Shown here: in pieces, positions 16,728 to 25,307 of the stretch | Layout of the letters: the number at the start of each line of letters is the position of its first letter | How positions within the stretch are numbered: position 1 is the first letter of the stretch | Source of the DNA: Oxalobacteraceae bacterium OTU3CAMAD1 | GTDB lineage: Bacteria; Pseudomonadota; Gammaproteobacteria; Burkholderiales; Burkholderiaceae_D | Direction of reading: 5' to 3' | Assembly (NCBI GenBank): GCA_024123915.1 | Contig: CP099650.1 | Coordinates: 1,116,001 to 1,180,000, forward strand | Length of the DNA stretch: 64,000 nt | Position numbers and translations under genes: made by a program | The notes under the pieces: generated by a model | The model's database searches: none | What the model was told of the DNA's origin: nothing | The model's input: the letters and a program-made list of their open reading frames with translations, nothing else

Positions 16728-17535
16728 CGATTCCCAAATCCTGATCGCGCGCCTGCTGACGCATCAACACCTGCGCCGCGACGACAAACTGGTCAAGCGC
16801 GTGCTGTCGGACGAGTTGTTCCGCGCCGAAGTGGACGCGCGCCTGCTGGCGACCGGCCTCAAACTGCTCGACAACGTCTACGCCGACCACGTGACCCTGG
16901 CGCTGCACCGTGCCATCGAACCGAAGATCTTCGGCGCGCGCGACGTCTGGCAAAACAATAACTTCGGCCTGTCGCGCGATGGCGTGGCCCTGCTGGTCGT
17001 GCTGTGGGCGCAGATCATCCTGCCCAAGCGCGAACGCCAGGAGACCCACCAGCACGCGGACGACGAACAGAACGACATGTTCGGCATCGAGAAGCCGCTG
17101 CCCCGCGCCGAGGACACCTCGATCGGCATCGCCTACAAGGCGCTGCTGGCCGACTTCGGCGACAAGTTGGGCAAGAAGACCCGCCTCGATATGAACCTCG
17201 GCATCCTCGCCAAGTTGGGTTTCATCGAGCGTCGCGGCGACGTCATCGTCGAAGGCCCGCTGCTGGACCTGATGATGGACACCGACCAGCTGAAGGAGCG
17301 CATCATCAACGGTGCGCTGGCCGACGTCTTTAAACGCTCGCCGGCACAGGTCATTCCGGTGCCCCGCCGCACGCCGCCGATCGCCGTCGACGACGACGAA
17401 CCGGCAGCGGAGCAGGCGGCCGAAGAAGTTGAAGACGACATCGTGCCGGCGTTCGACATCCCGGCCGACAGCCTGCCCGACGCTTCGCCTTCCGACGCGC
17501 CAGCCGACGACACCGACCTGCCCACCAAGGACTAA
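16720..17535 (+). CDS. MukE/MksE/JetB-like (KITE) subunit of an SMC-type operon
   Basis: A 271-residue protein whose start overlaps the upstream gene by eight bases. The first ~200 residues look like tandem winged helices: 'LLTHQHLRRDDKLVKRVLSD', 'HVTLALHRAIEPKIFG', 'FGLSRDGVALLVVLWAQIIL' and 'LAKLGFIERRGDVIVEGPLL'. The last ~60 residues are acidic and disordered (clusters of D/E with Pro). MukE-like proteins bind the kleisin and regulate DNA contact by the SMC heads. The acidic tail is unusual and could mimic DNA or contact the partner. Three bases separate it from the SMC gene. Confidence 0.7.
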   Translation: MNDDSQILIARLLTHQHLRRDDKLVKRVLSDELFRAEVDARLLATGLKLLDNVYADHVTLALHRAIEPKIFGARDVWQNNNFGLSRDGVALLVVLWAQIILPKRERQETHQHADDEQNDMFGIEKPLPRAEDTSIGIAYKALLADFGDKLGKKTRLDMNLGILAKLGFIERRGDVIVEGPLLDLMMDTDQLKERIINGALADVFKRSPAQVIPVPRRTPPIAVDDDEPAAEQAAEEVEDDIVPAFDIPADSLPDASPSDAPADDTDLPTKD

Positions 17536-17538
17536 ACC

Positions 17539-20370
17539 ATGTTTCACATCAAATCGTTAGAACTGGTCCACTGGGATTACTGGCAGCGCATCAAGAACAT
17601 CCCGCTGGACGCCAAGATCATCACCATCGCCGGCCAGAACGGCTCCGGCAAGACCACCTTGCTCGACGCGCTGCGCACCTTGTTCGGCCTCGATTGCTCG
17701 ATGGGCCGCACCTACAAGCACTACGCGCGCCACAGCGGCCAGCAGACCGCCTGGCTGCGCGCCGTGGTCGACAACAAGAACGTCGGCAAGCAGCTGTCGA
17801 ACCGTCCGTTCCGCAGCTCCGGCTTTTTCAGCGACGACGAAGTCACGCTGTTCTGCCAGATCCAGAAGAACGGCGGCGACTGGAAGCGCCAGTACCTTAT
17901 GCGTCCCGGTAACGTGCAGATCGAAGACATCGGCGAAGCCGGCAACGACTGGCTCGGCGTCGAGAACTACCGCAAGCGCCTGGCCAACGCCGGCCTGTCG
18001 CCGGCGATGGCCAAAGTGCTGGCGCTCGAGCAGGGCGAAACCGACAAGCTGTGCGAATACGCGCCGCGCCAGTTGCTCGACCTGGTGTTCCAGGTCTTCG
18101 GCGACAAGGAAGTGCTGGACGCGTACGACGAAGCCAAGCGCCACCAGCGCGACACCGAAGTCGAACTGAAACGCTTCGAAACCGAACTGGAAGCTTCCAA
18201 GACCAACCTGGAAGGCCTGCGCCTGCGCGTGGCCAATTACCACCAGTGGGAAGACCTGAACAAGGAACGCCGCAACCTGCAGGAAGAAGTGCTGCCCACG
18301 CTGGAATACCACGAGGCGCGCGAAAAGCACGGCAACGTGAGCCGCCAGCTGCGCGAGGCGCGCAAGCCGCTGATGCAGGCAGACCAGCAGATCACCGACA
18401 AGCGCAACCAGCTGGCCGCGCAGGCGAAAGCCCTGACCGACGCGCAGCAGCACGAGACGGTGCTGGAGCAGGAATCGACGTCGCTGCAAACGCGCCTGAC
18501 GCACATCAACGGCAAACTGAAACCGCTCGACAGCCTGCTGGAACAGAAGGTGCGCCTGCAAAAGCTGGCCGCCGATTCCGGCGCCGATTTGGCCGAAGTG
18601 GCGCAGCAGCTGCAGGAAAAGGAAATCGAGCTGGCGCGCCAGCGCAACGCGCGCGACGCCATCGCGTCGAAGATCGCCGGCGAGCTGTCGACCATCTCGG
18701 CGTTGCAGGGCAAGACCGCGATGCCGGAGCCGGAAGCCCAGCGCACCATGCGCCGCGCGCTGAACGACGCCGGCATCGGCCACGCCATGCTGTCCGACAT
18801 CGTCGAGGTGACGGATGCGCGCTGGCAGGGCGCGATCGAGGGCGTCCTTGGCGGCTATGCCTCGGTGGTGCTGCTGGATAAATCCAGCGACGCCTCGGCG
18901 GCCTACCGCCTGGCGGAGAAAGAACGCTATCGCCACTTCATCGTGCCGGACCTGGTCAATGCGCCGACCGTCAAGGACGACAGCCTGATGTCGGTGGTGA
19001 AGTTCTCGGCCAAGGTTCCGGCCTGGCTGGTGGAACAGCTGTCGCGCATCACGCGCGTGGACACCGTCGATGCCGGTGCCAAGTTGGGCAACCACGAAGA
19101 GTGGATCACGCCTGACGCCTACCACCGCGAACGCCGCGGCGGCCGCTCGCTGTTCGTGGAAGTCTCGCGCTACCGCTTCGGTTCCGCCGGCCGCACGCAG
19201 CGTATGGAAGCGATCCAACGATCGCTGCCGGCGCTGGAGGCGCAGGAGGATGCGCTGACGTTGATCGTCTCGAAGCTGGCGTCGGAAATCAGCGCGCTGA
19301 AAACCCGCCTGGCCGGCGTCGACGCCGCCAAGGAACTGGCCGCGCGCCAGGACGAATTCGACGAGGCCGCGCGCAACGCCGTGCCGTTGAAGGAAGAACG
19401 CACCGAAGTCGGCACACGCCTGGGCGAGCTGCAAAACCTGATCAAGAACGCCGTCGTCACGCGCACCCGCGCCGACACGACGTGGCAGAACGCGCGCTTC
19501 GCCCTGTCGGAAGCGGAAGCCGGCATGCGCCTCAACAACAAGCGTCAGATCGAGCAGCGCGCCGATCACGCGCGCGCCTTGCTGGCGTTGCGCAAGTCGT
19601 GGCGCCATCTGCCGAAAAGCTGGCGCCGTCCGGAACGCCGCCTGCGCCTGGTCAAAGACCACCAGAATGCGCACCAGGTCAACCTGCGCATCCACAGCCT
19701 GGAGGCCAGCCTGGCGCGCAGCGACTGGGAACTGGATGCGACGGTCATCGACCAGTACCAGCGCCTGAACGACCAGCTCAGCGGCCGCCAGTCCGAGACC
19801 GAGGAGCGCCGCTACCAGAACAACCGCGCCATCGAGGCCACCGGCAACGCCCGGGGCGCCTACATGGAGCGGCTGCGCTACACCATCAAGACCTACTCCA
19901 AGAACATCAAGGAGCTGGGCGAGCTGGCGGGCATCGAGGTGCACTCCGATCCGGTGCGCCTGGAGAACGACGACGTGCAGCTGGCGCAGGCCGGCCTGCA
20001 CGTGCGCTTCAAGTTCGACGGCAAGGGCATCATCGGCATGAACGACGGCGAAGCGTCCGGCGGCCAGCAGGTGATGAAATCGCTGGTGCTGCTGATTGGT
20101 TTGCTGAAGTCGGAAGACGGCTCCGGCGGCTTCGTGTTCATCGACGAACCGTTCGCCCACCTGGATATCCGTAACATCCAGCTGGTCGGTGAGTTCCTGA
20201 AGAATACCGACGCCCAGTACCTGATGACGACCCCGCTGACGCACAACACGGACGTCTACGATCCTTCCGAACTGACGCTCATCACGAGTAAAAAGAAGAA
20301 GGATACTGAGTGGGCGCAGCCGATCTTCGTGCTGCAGCGCCGGACCGACGGCGCCGCCAAGGTGGCTTAA
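17539..20370 (+). CDS. Compact SMC-like ATPase (MukB/MksB/JetC type)
   Basis: A 943-residue SMC-type ATPase. The N-terminal head has Walker A AGQNGSGKTT (residues 31-40) and the Rad50-like phrase 'LLDLVFQVFGDKEVLDAYDE'. Coiled coil runs about 195-410. A hinge-like domain at about 410-560 begins near 'HAMLSDIVEVTDARWQGAIE'. A second coil runs to about 760. The C-terminal head has the signature ASGGQQVMKSLVLLIGLL (about 839) and Walker B/D-loop FVFIDEPFAHLDIRN (about 870). Size and short arms fit MksB/JetC rather than the ~1480-residue MukB or canonical SMC. With the kleisin- and MukE-like genes upstream it should form a DNA-loop-extruding complex for chromosome organisation or plasmid restriction. 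The stop overlaps the convergent gene's stop by four bases. Confidence 0.85.
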   Translation: MFHIKSLELVHWDYWQRIKNIPLDAKIITIAGQNGSGKTTLLDALRTLFGLDCSMGRTYKHYARHSGQQTAWLRAVVDNKNVGKQLSNRPFRSSGFFSDDEVTLFCQIQKNGGDWKRQYLMRPGNVQIEDIGEAGNDWLGVENYRKRLANAGLSPAMAKVLALEQGETDKLCEYAPRQLLDLVFQVFGDKEVLDAYDEAKRHQRDTEVELKRFETELEASKTNLEGLRLRVANYHQWEDLNKERRNLQEEVLPTLEYHEAREKHGNVSRQLREARKPLMQADQQITDKRNQLAAQAKALTDAQQHETVLEQESTSLQTRLTHINGKLKPLDSLLEQKVRLQKLAADSGADLAEVAQQLQEKEIELARQRNARDAIASKIAGELSTISALQGKTAMPEPEAQRTMRRALNDAGIGHAMLSDIVEVTDARWQGAIEGVLGGYASVVLLDKSSDASAAYRLAEKERYRHFIVPDLVNAPTVKDDSLMSVVKFSAKVPAWLVEQLSRITRVDTVDAGAKLGNHEEWITPDAYHRERRGGRSLFVEVSRYRFGSAGRTQRMEAIQRSLPALEAQEDALTLIVSKLASEISALKTRLAGVDAAKELAARQDEFDEAARNAVPLKEERTEVGTRLGELQNLIKNAVVTRTRADTTWQNARFALSEAEAGMRLNNKRQIEQRADHARALLALRKSWRHLPKSWRRPERRLRLVKDHQNAHQVNLRIHSLEASLARSDWELDATVIDQYQRLNDQLSGRQSETEERRYQNNRAIEATGNARGAYMERLRYTIKTYSKNIKELGELAGIEVHSDPVRLENDDVQLAQAGLHVRFKFDGKGIIGMNDGEASGGQQVMKSLVLLIGLLKSEDGSGGFVFIDEPFAHLDIRNIQLVGEFLKNTDAQYLMTTPLTHNTDVYDPSELTLITSKKKKDTEWAQPIFVLQRRTDGAAKVA

Positions 20371-20909
20371 GTGGTCGTAATGCCCAACAGCTGATCGAGC
20401 TGGCGGGCGAGGGCGGCGGCGGTTTCGCTGCCGCGCGCCTTCTGCACCGCCTCGATATAGGGGTGGCGCAGTTCGCGCAGCTCGGCCACGCTGCTGGCTT
20501 TTTCCACCTTCAACTGCAAGGTGAAGCCGCGCAGGCCGATGGTGTTCTTGATGGTCTTGTTGTAGAAATCATAAATCGACTGGAACTGCGCGATCTGCGC
20601 CGTTTGCGCAAACTGCTGGGCCTGCGACTGCGCCGCCGGTGCCGGTTCGGCCAATGACAATTCGGCCAGCGCGGGTTCTTCGGCCAGCGCCACGTAGCTG
20701 GTCGCCACCACGATGTAGCCATGCTCCAGCAATTCCGCCAGCGCGCTCGCGCCCAGGCCCAGCCCCGCGACGTTGCGCAGCAGTTCTTCCTCCGTGCGCC
20801 GGCCATCGATCAGGACCAGCAAGGTGCGCAGACGCGGCGCAAGCTGATACTTGCGCGTGGCGATCTCCTCCTTGCCCTTGGCGGTCTTGTCGTAGATGGA
20901 CGTGTTCAT
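20367..20909 (-). CDS. Conserved hypothetical protein beside SMC-like operon
   Basis: A 180-residue cytoplasmic protein. The N-terminal ~75 residues have a winged-helix-like character (EEIATRKYQLAPRLRTLLVL, DGRRTEEELLRNVAGLGLG, ELLEHGYIVV). An Ala/Glu-rich linker leads to a helical C-terminal part (SIYDFYNKTIKNTIGLRGFT, ELRELRHPYIEAVQKARGSE). I recall similar stand-alone proteins in Oxalobacteraceae, but no function. It converges on the SMC-like gene with a four-base overlap through a shared TTAA. It has no TOPRIM or nuclease motif and so is not a JetD-type partner. Confidence 0.7.
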   Translation of the reverse strand: MNTSIYDKTAKGKEEIATRKYQLAPRLRTLLVLIDGRRTEEELLRNVAGLGLGASALAELLEHGYIVVATSYVALAEEPALAELSLAEPAPAAQSQAQQFAQTAQIAQFQSIYDFYNKTIKNTIGLRGFTLQLKVEKASSVAELRELRHPYIEAVQKARGSETAAALARQLDQLLGITTT

Positions 20910-21010
20910 AGCTATGCGAATTATTGCTGTGCGGATACTTCAGGATATCACCCTTTGCATCCCGCCCCGCAGCATAACGATAGCACTGTCGTTTAAAAGG
21001 CGTGGCATTT

Positions 21011-21253
21011 TTATACGCTTTCATCGCCGTCATCACCGGCCGCGCCATCGTCCGGCGTCCACTCGAGGATGTCGCCGGGCTGGCATTCGAGCCGTTCGCA
21101 GATCTTCTCCAGCGTGGCGAAACGGATGCCCTTGACCTTGCCCGACTTGAGCAGCGACAGGTTCTGTTCCGTGATGCCGACATAGGCCGCCAGCTCGCGC
21201 GATTTGATCTTGCGCCGCGCCAGCATCAGGTCGAGATTGATCAGTATCGCCAT
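21011..21253 (-). CDS. YozG-like HTH regulator paired with DUF2975 protein
   Basis: An 80-residue Cro/C1-type helix-turn-helix protein (MAILINLDLMLARRKIKSRE, 'YVGITEQNLSLLKSGKVKGI', 'FATLEKICERLECQPGDILE') with a short acidic tail. Its ATG shares one base with the stop of the DUF2975 gene (TGATG), so the longer frame reading through that gene is an artefact. Pairs of a DUF2975 membrane protein and this small regulator recur in many bacteria and are thought to be a membrane-linked sensing or regulatory unit. It probably binds its own promoter region. Confidence 0.9.
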   Translation of the reverse strand: MAILINLDLMLARRKIKSRELAAYVGITEQNLSLLKSGKVKGIRFATLEKICERLECQPGDILEWTPDDGAAGDDGDESV

Positions 21254-21774
21254 CAGATGAAGCTTTCGTTTTCCTCCGCCAGACGGCGGCCTTCCTGCAT
21301 CAGCCGCGTGATCAGGTAGAACAGAGCGCACACCAGCATCATCATCAGCTGCTCGGAATTGAACTTCATCACAACCTCGCATTGGCCGCTTTGCATCGCG
21401 CATAAGGCCAGCGCGCGGACCGGCAGTTCGAGGATGGACAGGCCGGTCGCCAGCAAGGTGGCGCCGGCGAACATGCGCAGGTGGCCGATGGACTCGGCGG
21501 TGAACAGGTCGAGCCGGTGGAAATTGAGCAGCAGGCGGTCCAGGCGCCACAATCCATACGTGAGCACCACGAGCGCGGGCAGCCCGACCGCCGCGCCGAC
21601 CGCCCGCTGCGCCGGCGTCATCGCCAGCTTGGCGGCGGTGCTGATGCCGGTGTCGGTCAGCTGTACGGCAATCGCGCCCAGGGCTGATTCGAAATCCGTC
21701 CACGCCAGCACGAACATCACCGCTTGCACGCCTATGCACGCCCACAGCAGGGCCCGGGCAAAACCTGTCTTCAT
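21253..21774 (-). CDS. DUF2975 membrane protein
   Basis: About 173 residues with four predicted membrane spans: near the N-terminus ('ALLWACIGVQAVMFVLAW'), at ~60-78 ('AVGAAVGLPALVVLTYGL'), at ~100-120 and at ~140-158. Two adjacent ATG codons compete for GGAGG; the second (21774) gives the better spacing. The conserved loop 'LNFHRLDLFTAESIGHLRMF' is typical of DUF2975. The gene is translationally coupled to the HTH regulator downstream, so the membrane protein probably modulates that regulator. Confidence 0.88.
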   Translation of the reverse strand: MKTGFARALLWACIGVQAVMFVLAWTDFESALGAIAVQLTDTGISTAAKLAMTPAQRAVGAAVGLPALVVLTYGLWRLDRLLLNFHRLDLFTAESIGHLRMFAGATLLATGLSILELPVRALALCAMQSGQCEVVMKFNSEQLMMMLVCALFYLITRLMQEGRRLAEENESFI

Positions 21775-21804
21775 CATCGCCTCCGTTAAAAATTATCGTT
21801 TTAC

Positions 21805-21818
21805 AGCAAATAATTGCT
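21805..21818. promoter_or_regulatory. Operator-like inverted repeat upstream of DUF2975/HTH pair
   Basis: AGCAA and TTGCT arms around ATAA, inside an AT-rich patch about 30 bases before the DUF2975 start. Its position suits autoregulation by the small HTH protein; this is inference. Confidence 0.35.
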
Positions 21819-21859
21819 GCTGCATAGTTAATTTTTGCCGCGATGAGACGATTGCGTGC

Positions 21860-22393
21860 CTATTTGATATCGAAGATGTCGATCGGGCGTGGCAGCGGCT
21901 TCTGGCTTTTATGCCAACGCACCAGCAGCAGGCTGTAGGTGGCGTAGTAGCCGGCCAGCAGGCCGACCAGCACCGCCGTGATGGGGTTGCCCAGGAAGTC
22001 CGGGTCCAGCGGCAGGCCGTCGTGCATGTGCAGGTACGCTTCGAACAGGCGGAAGATCAGGCGGCTGACGAACAGCATCGTCACCAGCAGCGGAATGCGG
22101 CGGTCCGGCGTGTAGAAGAAGCCGTCCGGCTTGTTCTCCAGGCGCGTCAGGCGCAGGTTGCGGTAGCCGAGCAGCACGCCGACGACGGCGCCGGCGACCA
22201 GCGCGCCGAGGGCGATCCACTTGCCGATCAGCAGGCCCAACATTACTAGAAGCACCACGGACATCGCGCTCGCCATCGCGTAATGGCGCCACAGTTCGGA
22301 CTTGGTGCGCACCATCATTTTTTTCAGCCGGGAGTAAATACGCCACACCGCCAGTGGTACCAGCAGTAGCAACGTCAGCGTCGTCATTTCCAT
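21860..22393 (-). CDS. Integral membrane protein of unknown function
   Basis: A 177-residue protein with about five hydrophobic segments: MTTLTLLLLVPLAVWRIY at the start, two around residues 42-80 ('SVVLLVMLGLLIGKW', 'ALVAGAVVGVLLG'), one near 100-112 ('LLVTMLFVSRLIF') and one near 138-155. Basic loops lie between (RLKKMMVRTKSELWRH). The pattern recalls CcdC/DUF1453-like proteins, but the match is by shape only. It lies upstream of, and on the same strand as, the DUF2975 gene, but about 85 bases and an operator-like repeat separate them. Confidence 0.7.
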   Translation of the reverse strand: MEMTTLTLLLLVPLAVWRIYSRLKKMMVRTKSELWRHYAMASAMSVVLLVMLGLLIGKWIALGALVAGAVVGVLLGYRNLRLTRLENKPDGFFYTPDRRIPLLVTMLFVSRLIFRLFEAYLHMHDGLPLDPDFLGNPITAVLVGLLAGYYATYSLLLVRWHKSQKPLPRPIDIFDIK

Positions 22394-22511
22394 AATCTAT
22401 CCAACCGCGTGATTCGAAGAACTGCGATTGTACGCGAGAGCGGGAAGGGAGAGCAGAGCAGGTCCCAGCGCAGCGCCGCACTTCAATCTTCTGTGCGGCG
22501 TTGCAGCATGA

Positions 22512-22540
22512 CGTTACAGATTGTCACGACTGATTGTCAC
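22512..22540 (+). promoter_or_regulatory. GATTGTCAC direct repeat upstream of S9 peptidase
   Basis: GATTGTCAC occurs at 22519-22527 and again at 22532-22540. The preceding GTTAC at 22513 makes 'GTTACAGATTGTCAC', which resembles the repeats at 2201-2249. It lies about 100 bases before the S9 peptidase start. Possible regulator site. Confidence 0.35.
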
Positions 22541-22637
22541 CACATTGCTGCGCGCATTGACATTCGCGTTGAGCATAAGCACACTGAACTACAGCAATAC
22601 CGCAGCAGCCCCGCGATTCTGGACCGAAAGGACATCC

Positions 22638-25097
22638 ATGAACAAACAGATTCCCATGCTGCCCCTGAATTTAGGTTTGATGGCCGCCTCGCCGCAGGCC
22701 GGCGCGCAGGAAGGCGGCTACCGTTTGCCGCCAGCCGCCCTGCAGGCCATCGTCGATGCGCCGCGCGCCCCGGCGCTCAGTCTCAGTCCCCAACGCGACC
22801 TCGCCGCCGTGGTTCAAACACCGCCCTTGCCGGGCATCGCCGAAGTGGCGCAGCCTGAGCTCAAACTGGCCGGCCTGCGCATCAATCCGCGCACATGCTC
22901 GTCCTCGCGCTTCTCGTTCGGCACCGATCTGGCGCTGCTCGATATCGCCACGCAGAAGGAAACCCGCATCCGCGGCCTGCCGCGCGGCCTGCGCCTGTCG
23001 GACCTGGCCTGGTCGCCGGACCAGCGCTACCTGGCCTTCACGCACATGGCCTTCAAGGGCGAGCGCGGCGCGGTCGAACTGTGGCTGGTCGATATCGCCG
23101 CCCGCAAGGCCGGCCGGCTGTCGGCGCAGCCGCTGTCGGCGGTGCTCACGCGCGGCTTCAACTGGCTGCCCGACAGCAGCGGCCTGCTGGTGCACTGGCG
23201 TCCCACCGGCATGGGCAAGGCGCCGCAATCGACCGGCATTCCGTCCGGTCCGATCCAGCAGGACAGCGAGGCCGATGGCGCCATGCGCCAGCTGCGCACC
23301 TATCAGGACTTGCTCAAGAACGAGGACGACGCCCGCCTGTTCGAGCACTATGTCACGGTGCAGATGGTGCTGCTCGACCTGCACGGCAAGGGACGCATGA
23401 TCGGCGCGCCCGGCCAGTATTCGCGCACCTCGATCGCGCCGGGCGGCGAGTATCTGCTCACGCAGAGCATCACGCGGCCATACTCGTACATCGTGCCGGC
23501 CAACAGCTTCGGCGAGCGTGTCGATGTGCGCAACCTCGATGGCGAATTGCTGCACACGGTGGCCACCCTGCCGCTGGAGGAGGGCCTGCCGCCGGGGAAC
23601 GACGCCGTGTCCGATGGCGTGCGCCACGTGTCGTGGCGGGCCGACGCGCCCGCGTCGCTGGTGTGGGCCGAGGCGCAGGACGGCGGCGATCCGGCGCGTG
23701 CGGTGGTCGACGGCATCCGCGACCTGGTGTACCTGCATGCGGCGCCGTTCGCCGAACCGCCCAAGGTGCTGGCGCGGCTGACGATGCGCTACGCCGGCAT
23801 CGCCTGGGGCAGGGAGGATGTCGCGCTGATCAACGAGCGCTGGCACAAGGCGCGCGACTACAAGCAGTGGATGATCGCGCCCGGCCATTTGTCGACACCG
23901 CCGGAACTGATTTACGCCGGCTCCTACGAGGACCGCTACAGCAGTCCCGGCTCGCCGGTCATGCGCGCCGACGCCACCGGTTTTCCGCGTCTGCTGATCG
24001 GGCCTGGCACCACCATCCTGCTAGATGGCGCCGGGGCCACGCCGGAAGGCGACCGGCCCTTCATCGACCGCCTAAGCCTGACGACCAAGCAGAAAACGCG
24101 GTTGTTCCAGAGCGAGGCGCCGTACTTCGAAAACGTGGCGGCGGTGCTCAACGACGACGGCACCTTGTTGATGACGACGCGCGAGTCGCCTACCGAGCGA
24201 CCCAATTACTATCTGCGCGACCTGACCAAGCCGGCCGACAAGCAGCTGCGCGCGCTGACCGACTATCCGCATCCGACGCCGCAGTTGAAGGATGTGCGCA
24301 AGGAGCAGATCCGCTATCCGCGCAACGACGGCGTCGAGCTGACGGCCACCCTGATGCTGCCGCCGGGTTATGAGCAGGAGCGCGACGGCCCGCTGCCGCT
24401 GCTGATGTGGGCCTACCCGCAGGAGTTCAAGTCGGCCGGCGCGGCCAGCCAGACCACCGGTTCGCCATACCGTTTCAATTCGGTCAGTTACTGGGGGCCG
24501 GCGGCGTTCCTGGCGATGGGGTATGCGGTGCTGGACAATCCGTCGTTCCCGATCATCGGCAGCGGCGAGGAGGAGCCCAACGACACCTATCTGCCGCAGC
24601 TGGTGGCGGACGCGCAGGCAGCGGTGGACGAGGTGGTGCGGCGCGGCGTGGCCGACCGCCATCGCATCGCCATCGGCGGGCATTCGTATGGGGCCTTCAT
24701 GACCGGTAACCTGCTGGCGCATACGCGCTTGTTCCGGGCCGGGATTGCGCGCAGCGGCGCTTACAACCGCACCTTGACGCCATTCGGCTTCCAGTCGGAG
24801 GAGCGGCCGTTCTGGCAGGCGCCGGACGTGTACCAGGCGATGTCGCCGTTTAATAACGCCGACAAGATCAAGGATGCGATGCTGTTGATCCACGGCGAGG
24901 AGGACAGCAATTCCGGCACCTTCCCATTACAGAGCGAGCGCATGTTCCAGGCGATCAAAGGACTGGGCGGGACGGCGCGGCTGGTGATGCTGCCTAAGGA
25001 GTCGCACGCCTATCGGGCGCGCGAATCGATCCTGCATATGCTGTATGAGACCAACGCCTGGCTGGATAAGTACGTGCGCCAGGCGAAACCGGTGTAA
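22638..25097 (+). CDS. S9 family prolyl-oligopeptidase-type serine peptidase
   Basis: An 819-residue protein starting at the ATG with AAAGGA upstream. The N-terminal two thirds form a probable beta-propeller (WSPDQRYLAFTHMAF, 'FNWLPDSSGLLVHWRPTGM', 'YFENVAAVLNDDGTLLMTT'). The C-terminal alpha/beta-hydrolase has the nucleophile in GGHSYGAFM (about Ser682), Asp in HGEEDSNSG (about 754) and His in KESHAY (about 790). This resembles the glutamyl-endopeptidase/dipeptidyl-peptidase branch of S9. The N-terminus (MNKQIPMLPLNLGLMAASPQ) is a weak signal peptide ending near AGA, so export is likely but not certain. A strong terminator follows, so it is a single-gene unit. Confidence 0.9.
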   Translation: MNKQIPMLPLNLGLMAASPQAGAQEGGYRLPPAALQAIVDAPRAPALSLSPQRDLAAVVQTPPLPGIAEVAQPELKLAGLRINPRTCSSSRFSFGTDLALLDIATQKETRIRGLPRGLRLSDLAWSPDQRYLAFTHMAFKGERGAVELWLVDIAARKAGRLSAQPLSAVLTRGFNWLPDSSGLLVHWRPTGMGKAPQSTGIPSGPIQQDSEADGAMRQLRTYQDLLKNEDDARLFEHYVTVQMVLLDLHGKGRMIGAPGQYSRTSIAPGGEYLLTQSITRPYSYIVPANSFGERVDVRNLDGELLHTVATLPLEEGLPPGNDAVSDGVRHVSWRADAPASLVWAEAQDGGDPARAVVDGIRDLVYLHAAPFAEPPKVLARLTMRYAGIAWGREDVALINERWHKARDYKQWMIAPGHLSTPPELIYAGSYEDRYSSPGSPVMRADATGFPRLLIGPGTTILLDGAGATPEGDRPFIDRLSLTTKQKTRLFQSEAPYFENVAAVLNDDGTLLMTTRESPTERPNYYLRDLTKPADKQLRALTDYPHPTPQLKDVRKEQIRYPRNDGVELTATLMLPPGYEQERDGPLPLLMWAYPQEFKSAGAASQTTGSPYRFNSVSYWGPAAFLAMGYAVLDNPSFPIIGSGEEEPNDTYLPQLVADAQAAVDEVVRRGVADRHRIAIGGHSYGAFMTGNLLAHTRLFRAGIARSGAYNRTLTPFGFQSEERPFWQAPDVYQAMSPFNNADKIKDAMLLIHGEEDSNSGTFPLQSERMFQAIKGLGGTARLVMLPKESHAYRARESILHMLYETNAWLDKYVRQAKPV

Positions 25098-25099
25098 TC

Positions 25100-25132
25100 G
25101 GCGGGCGTCGTAGAATGGACGCCCGCCCTTTT
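25100..25132 (+). terminator. Strong Rho-independent terminator after S9 peptidase
   Basis: A perfect ten-base stem (GGCGGGCGTC / GACGCCCGCC) with an eight-base loop, then C and TTTT. It starts three bases after the stop codon. Confidence 0.82.
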
Positions 25133-25148
25133 ATCTGGAGTGAAGATC

Positions 25149-25277
25149 ATGGAATTCGTCACCTCACACCGCGCCCCCGATCCGTTGCCGGACGATGACA
25201 CGGCGCCGCCGTCACCGCCCCATGTGCCGCACCCGGTGCCGCAGGACGACCCGGTGCCGGACCACAATCCCAGCTGA
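25149..25277 (+). CDS. Very small proline/aspartate-rich protein
   Basis: A 42-residue frame with GGAG eight bases before the ATG. It begins MEFVTSHRAPDPLPDDD and continues as a Pro/Asp/His-rich, probably unstructured chain ending DHNPS. There are no membrane or signal features. It begins just after the terminator of the S9 peptidase gene, so it needs its own promoter or read-through. Its ribosome site is good, but coding status rests only on that and on composition. A second small proline-rich gene occurs at 37314. Confidence 0.42.
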   Translation: MEFVTSHRAPDPLPDDDTAPPSPPHVPHPVPQDDPVPDHNPS

Positions 25278-25307
25278 CGCAACGGGCATCATGTTATGCC
25301 GGAAATC

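Noticed and set aside
20367..20909. JetD-type nuclease partner of the SMC-like operon
   Set aside because: The adjacent protein is on the opposite strand and has no TOPRIM or winged-helix/TOPRIM arrangement.
21254..21745. Long N-terminal extension of the small HTH regulator
   Set aside because: The extension is an alternative frame through the DUF2975 gene; the TGATG junction gives a better start.
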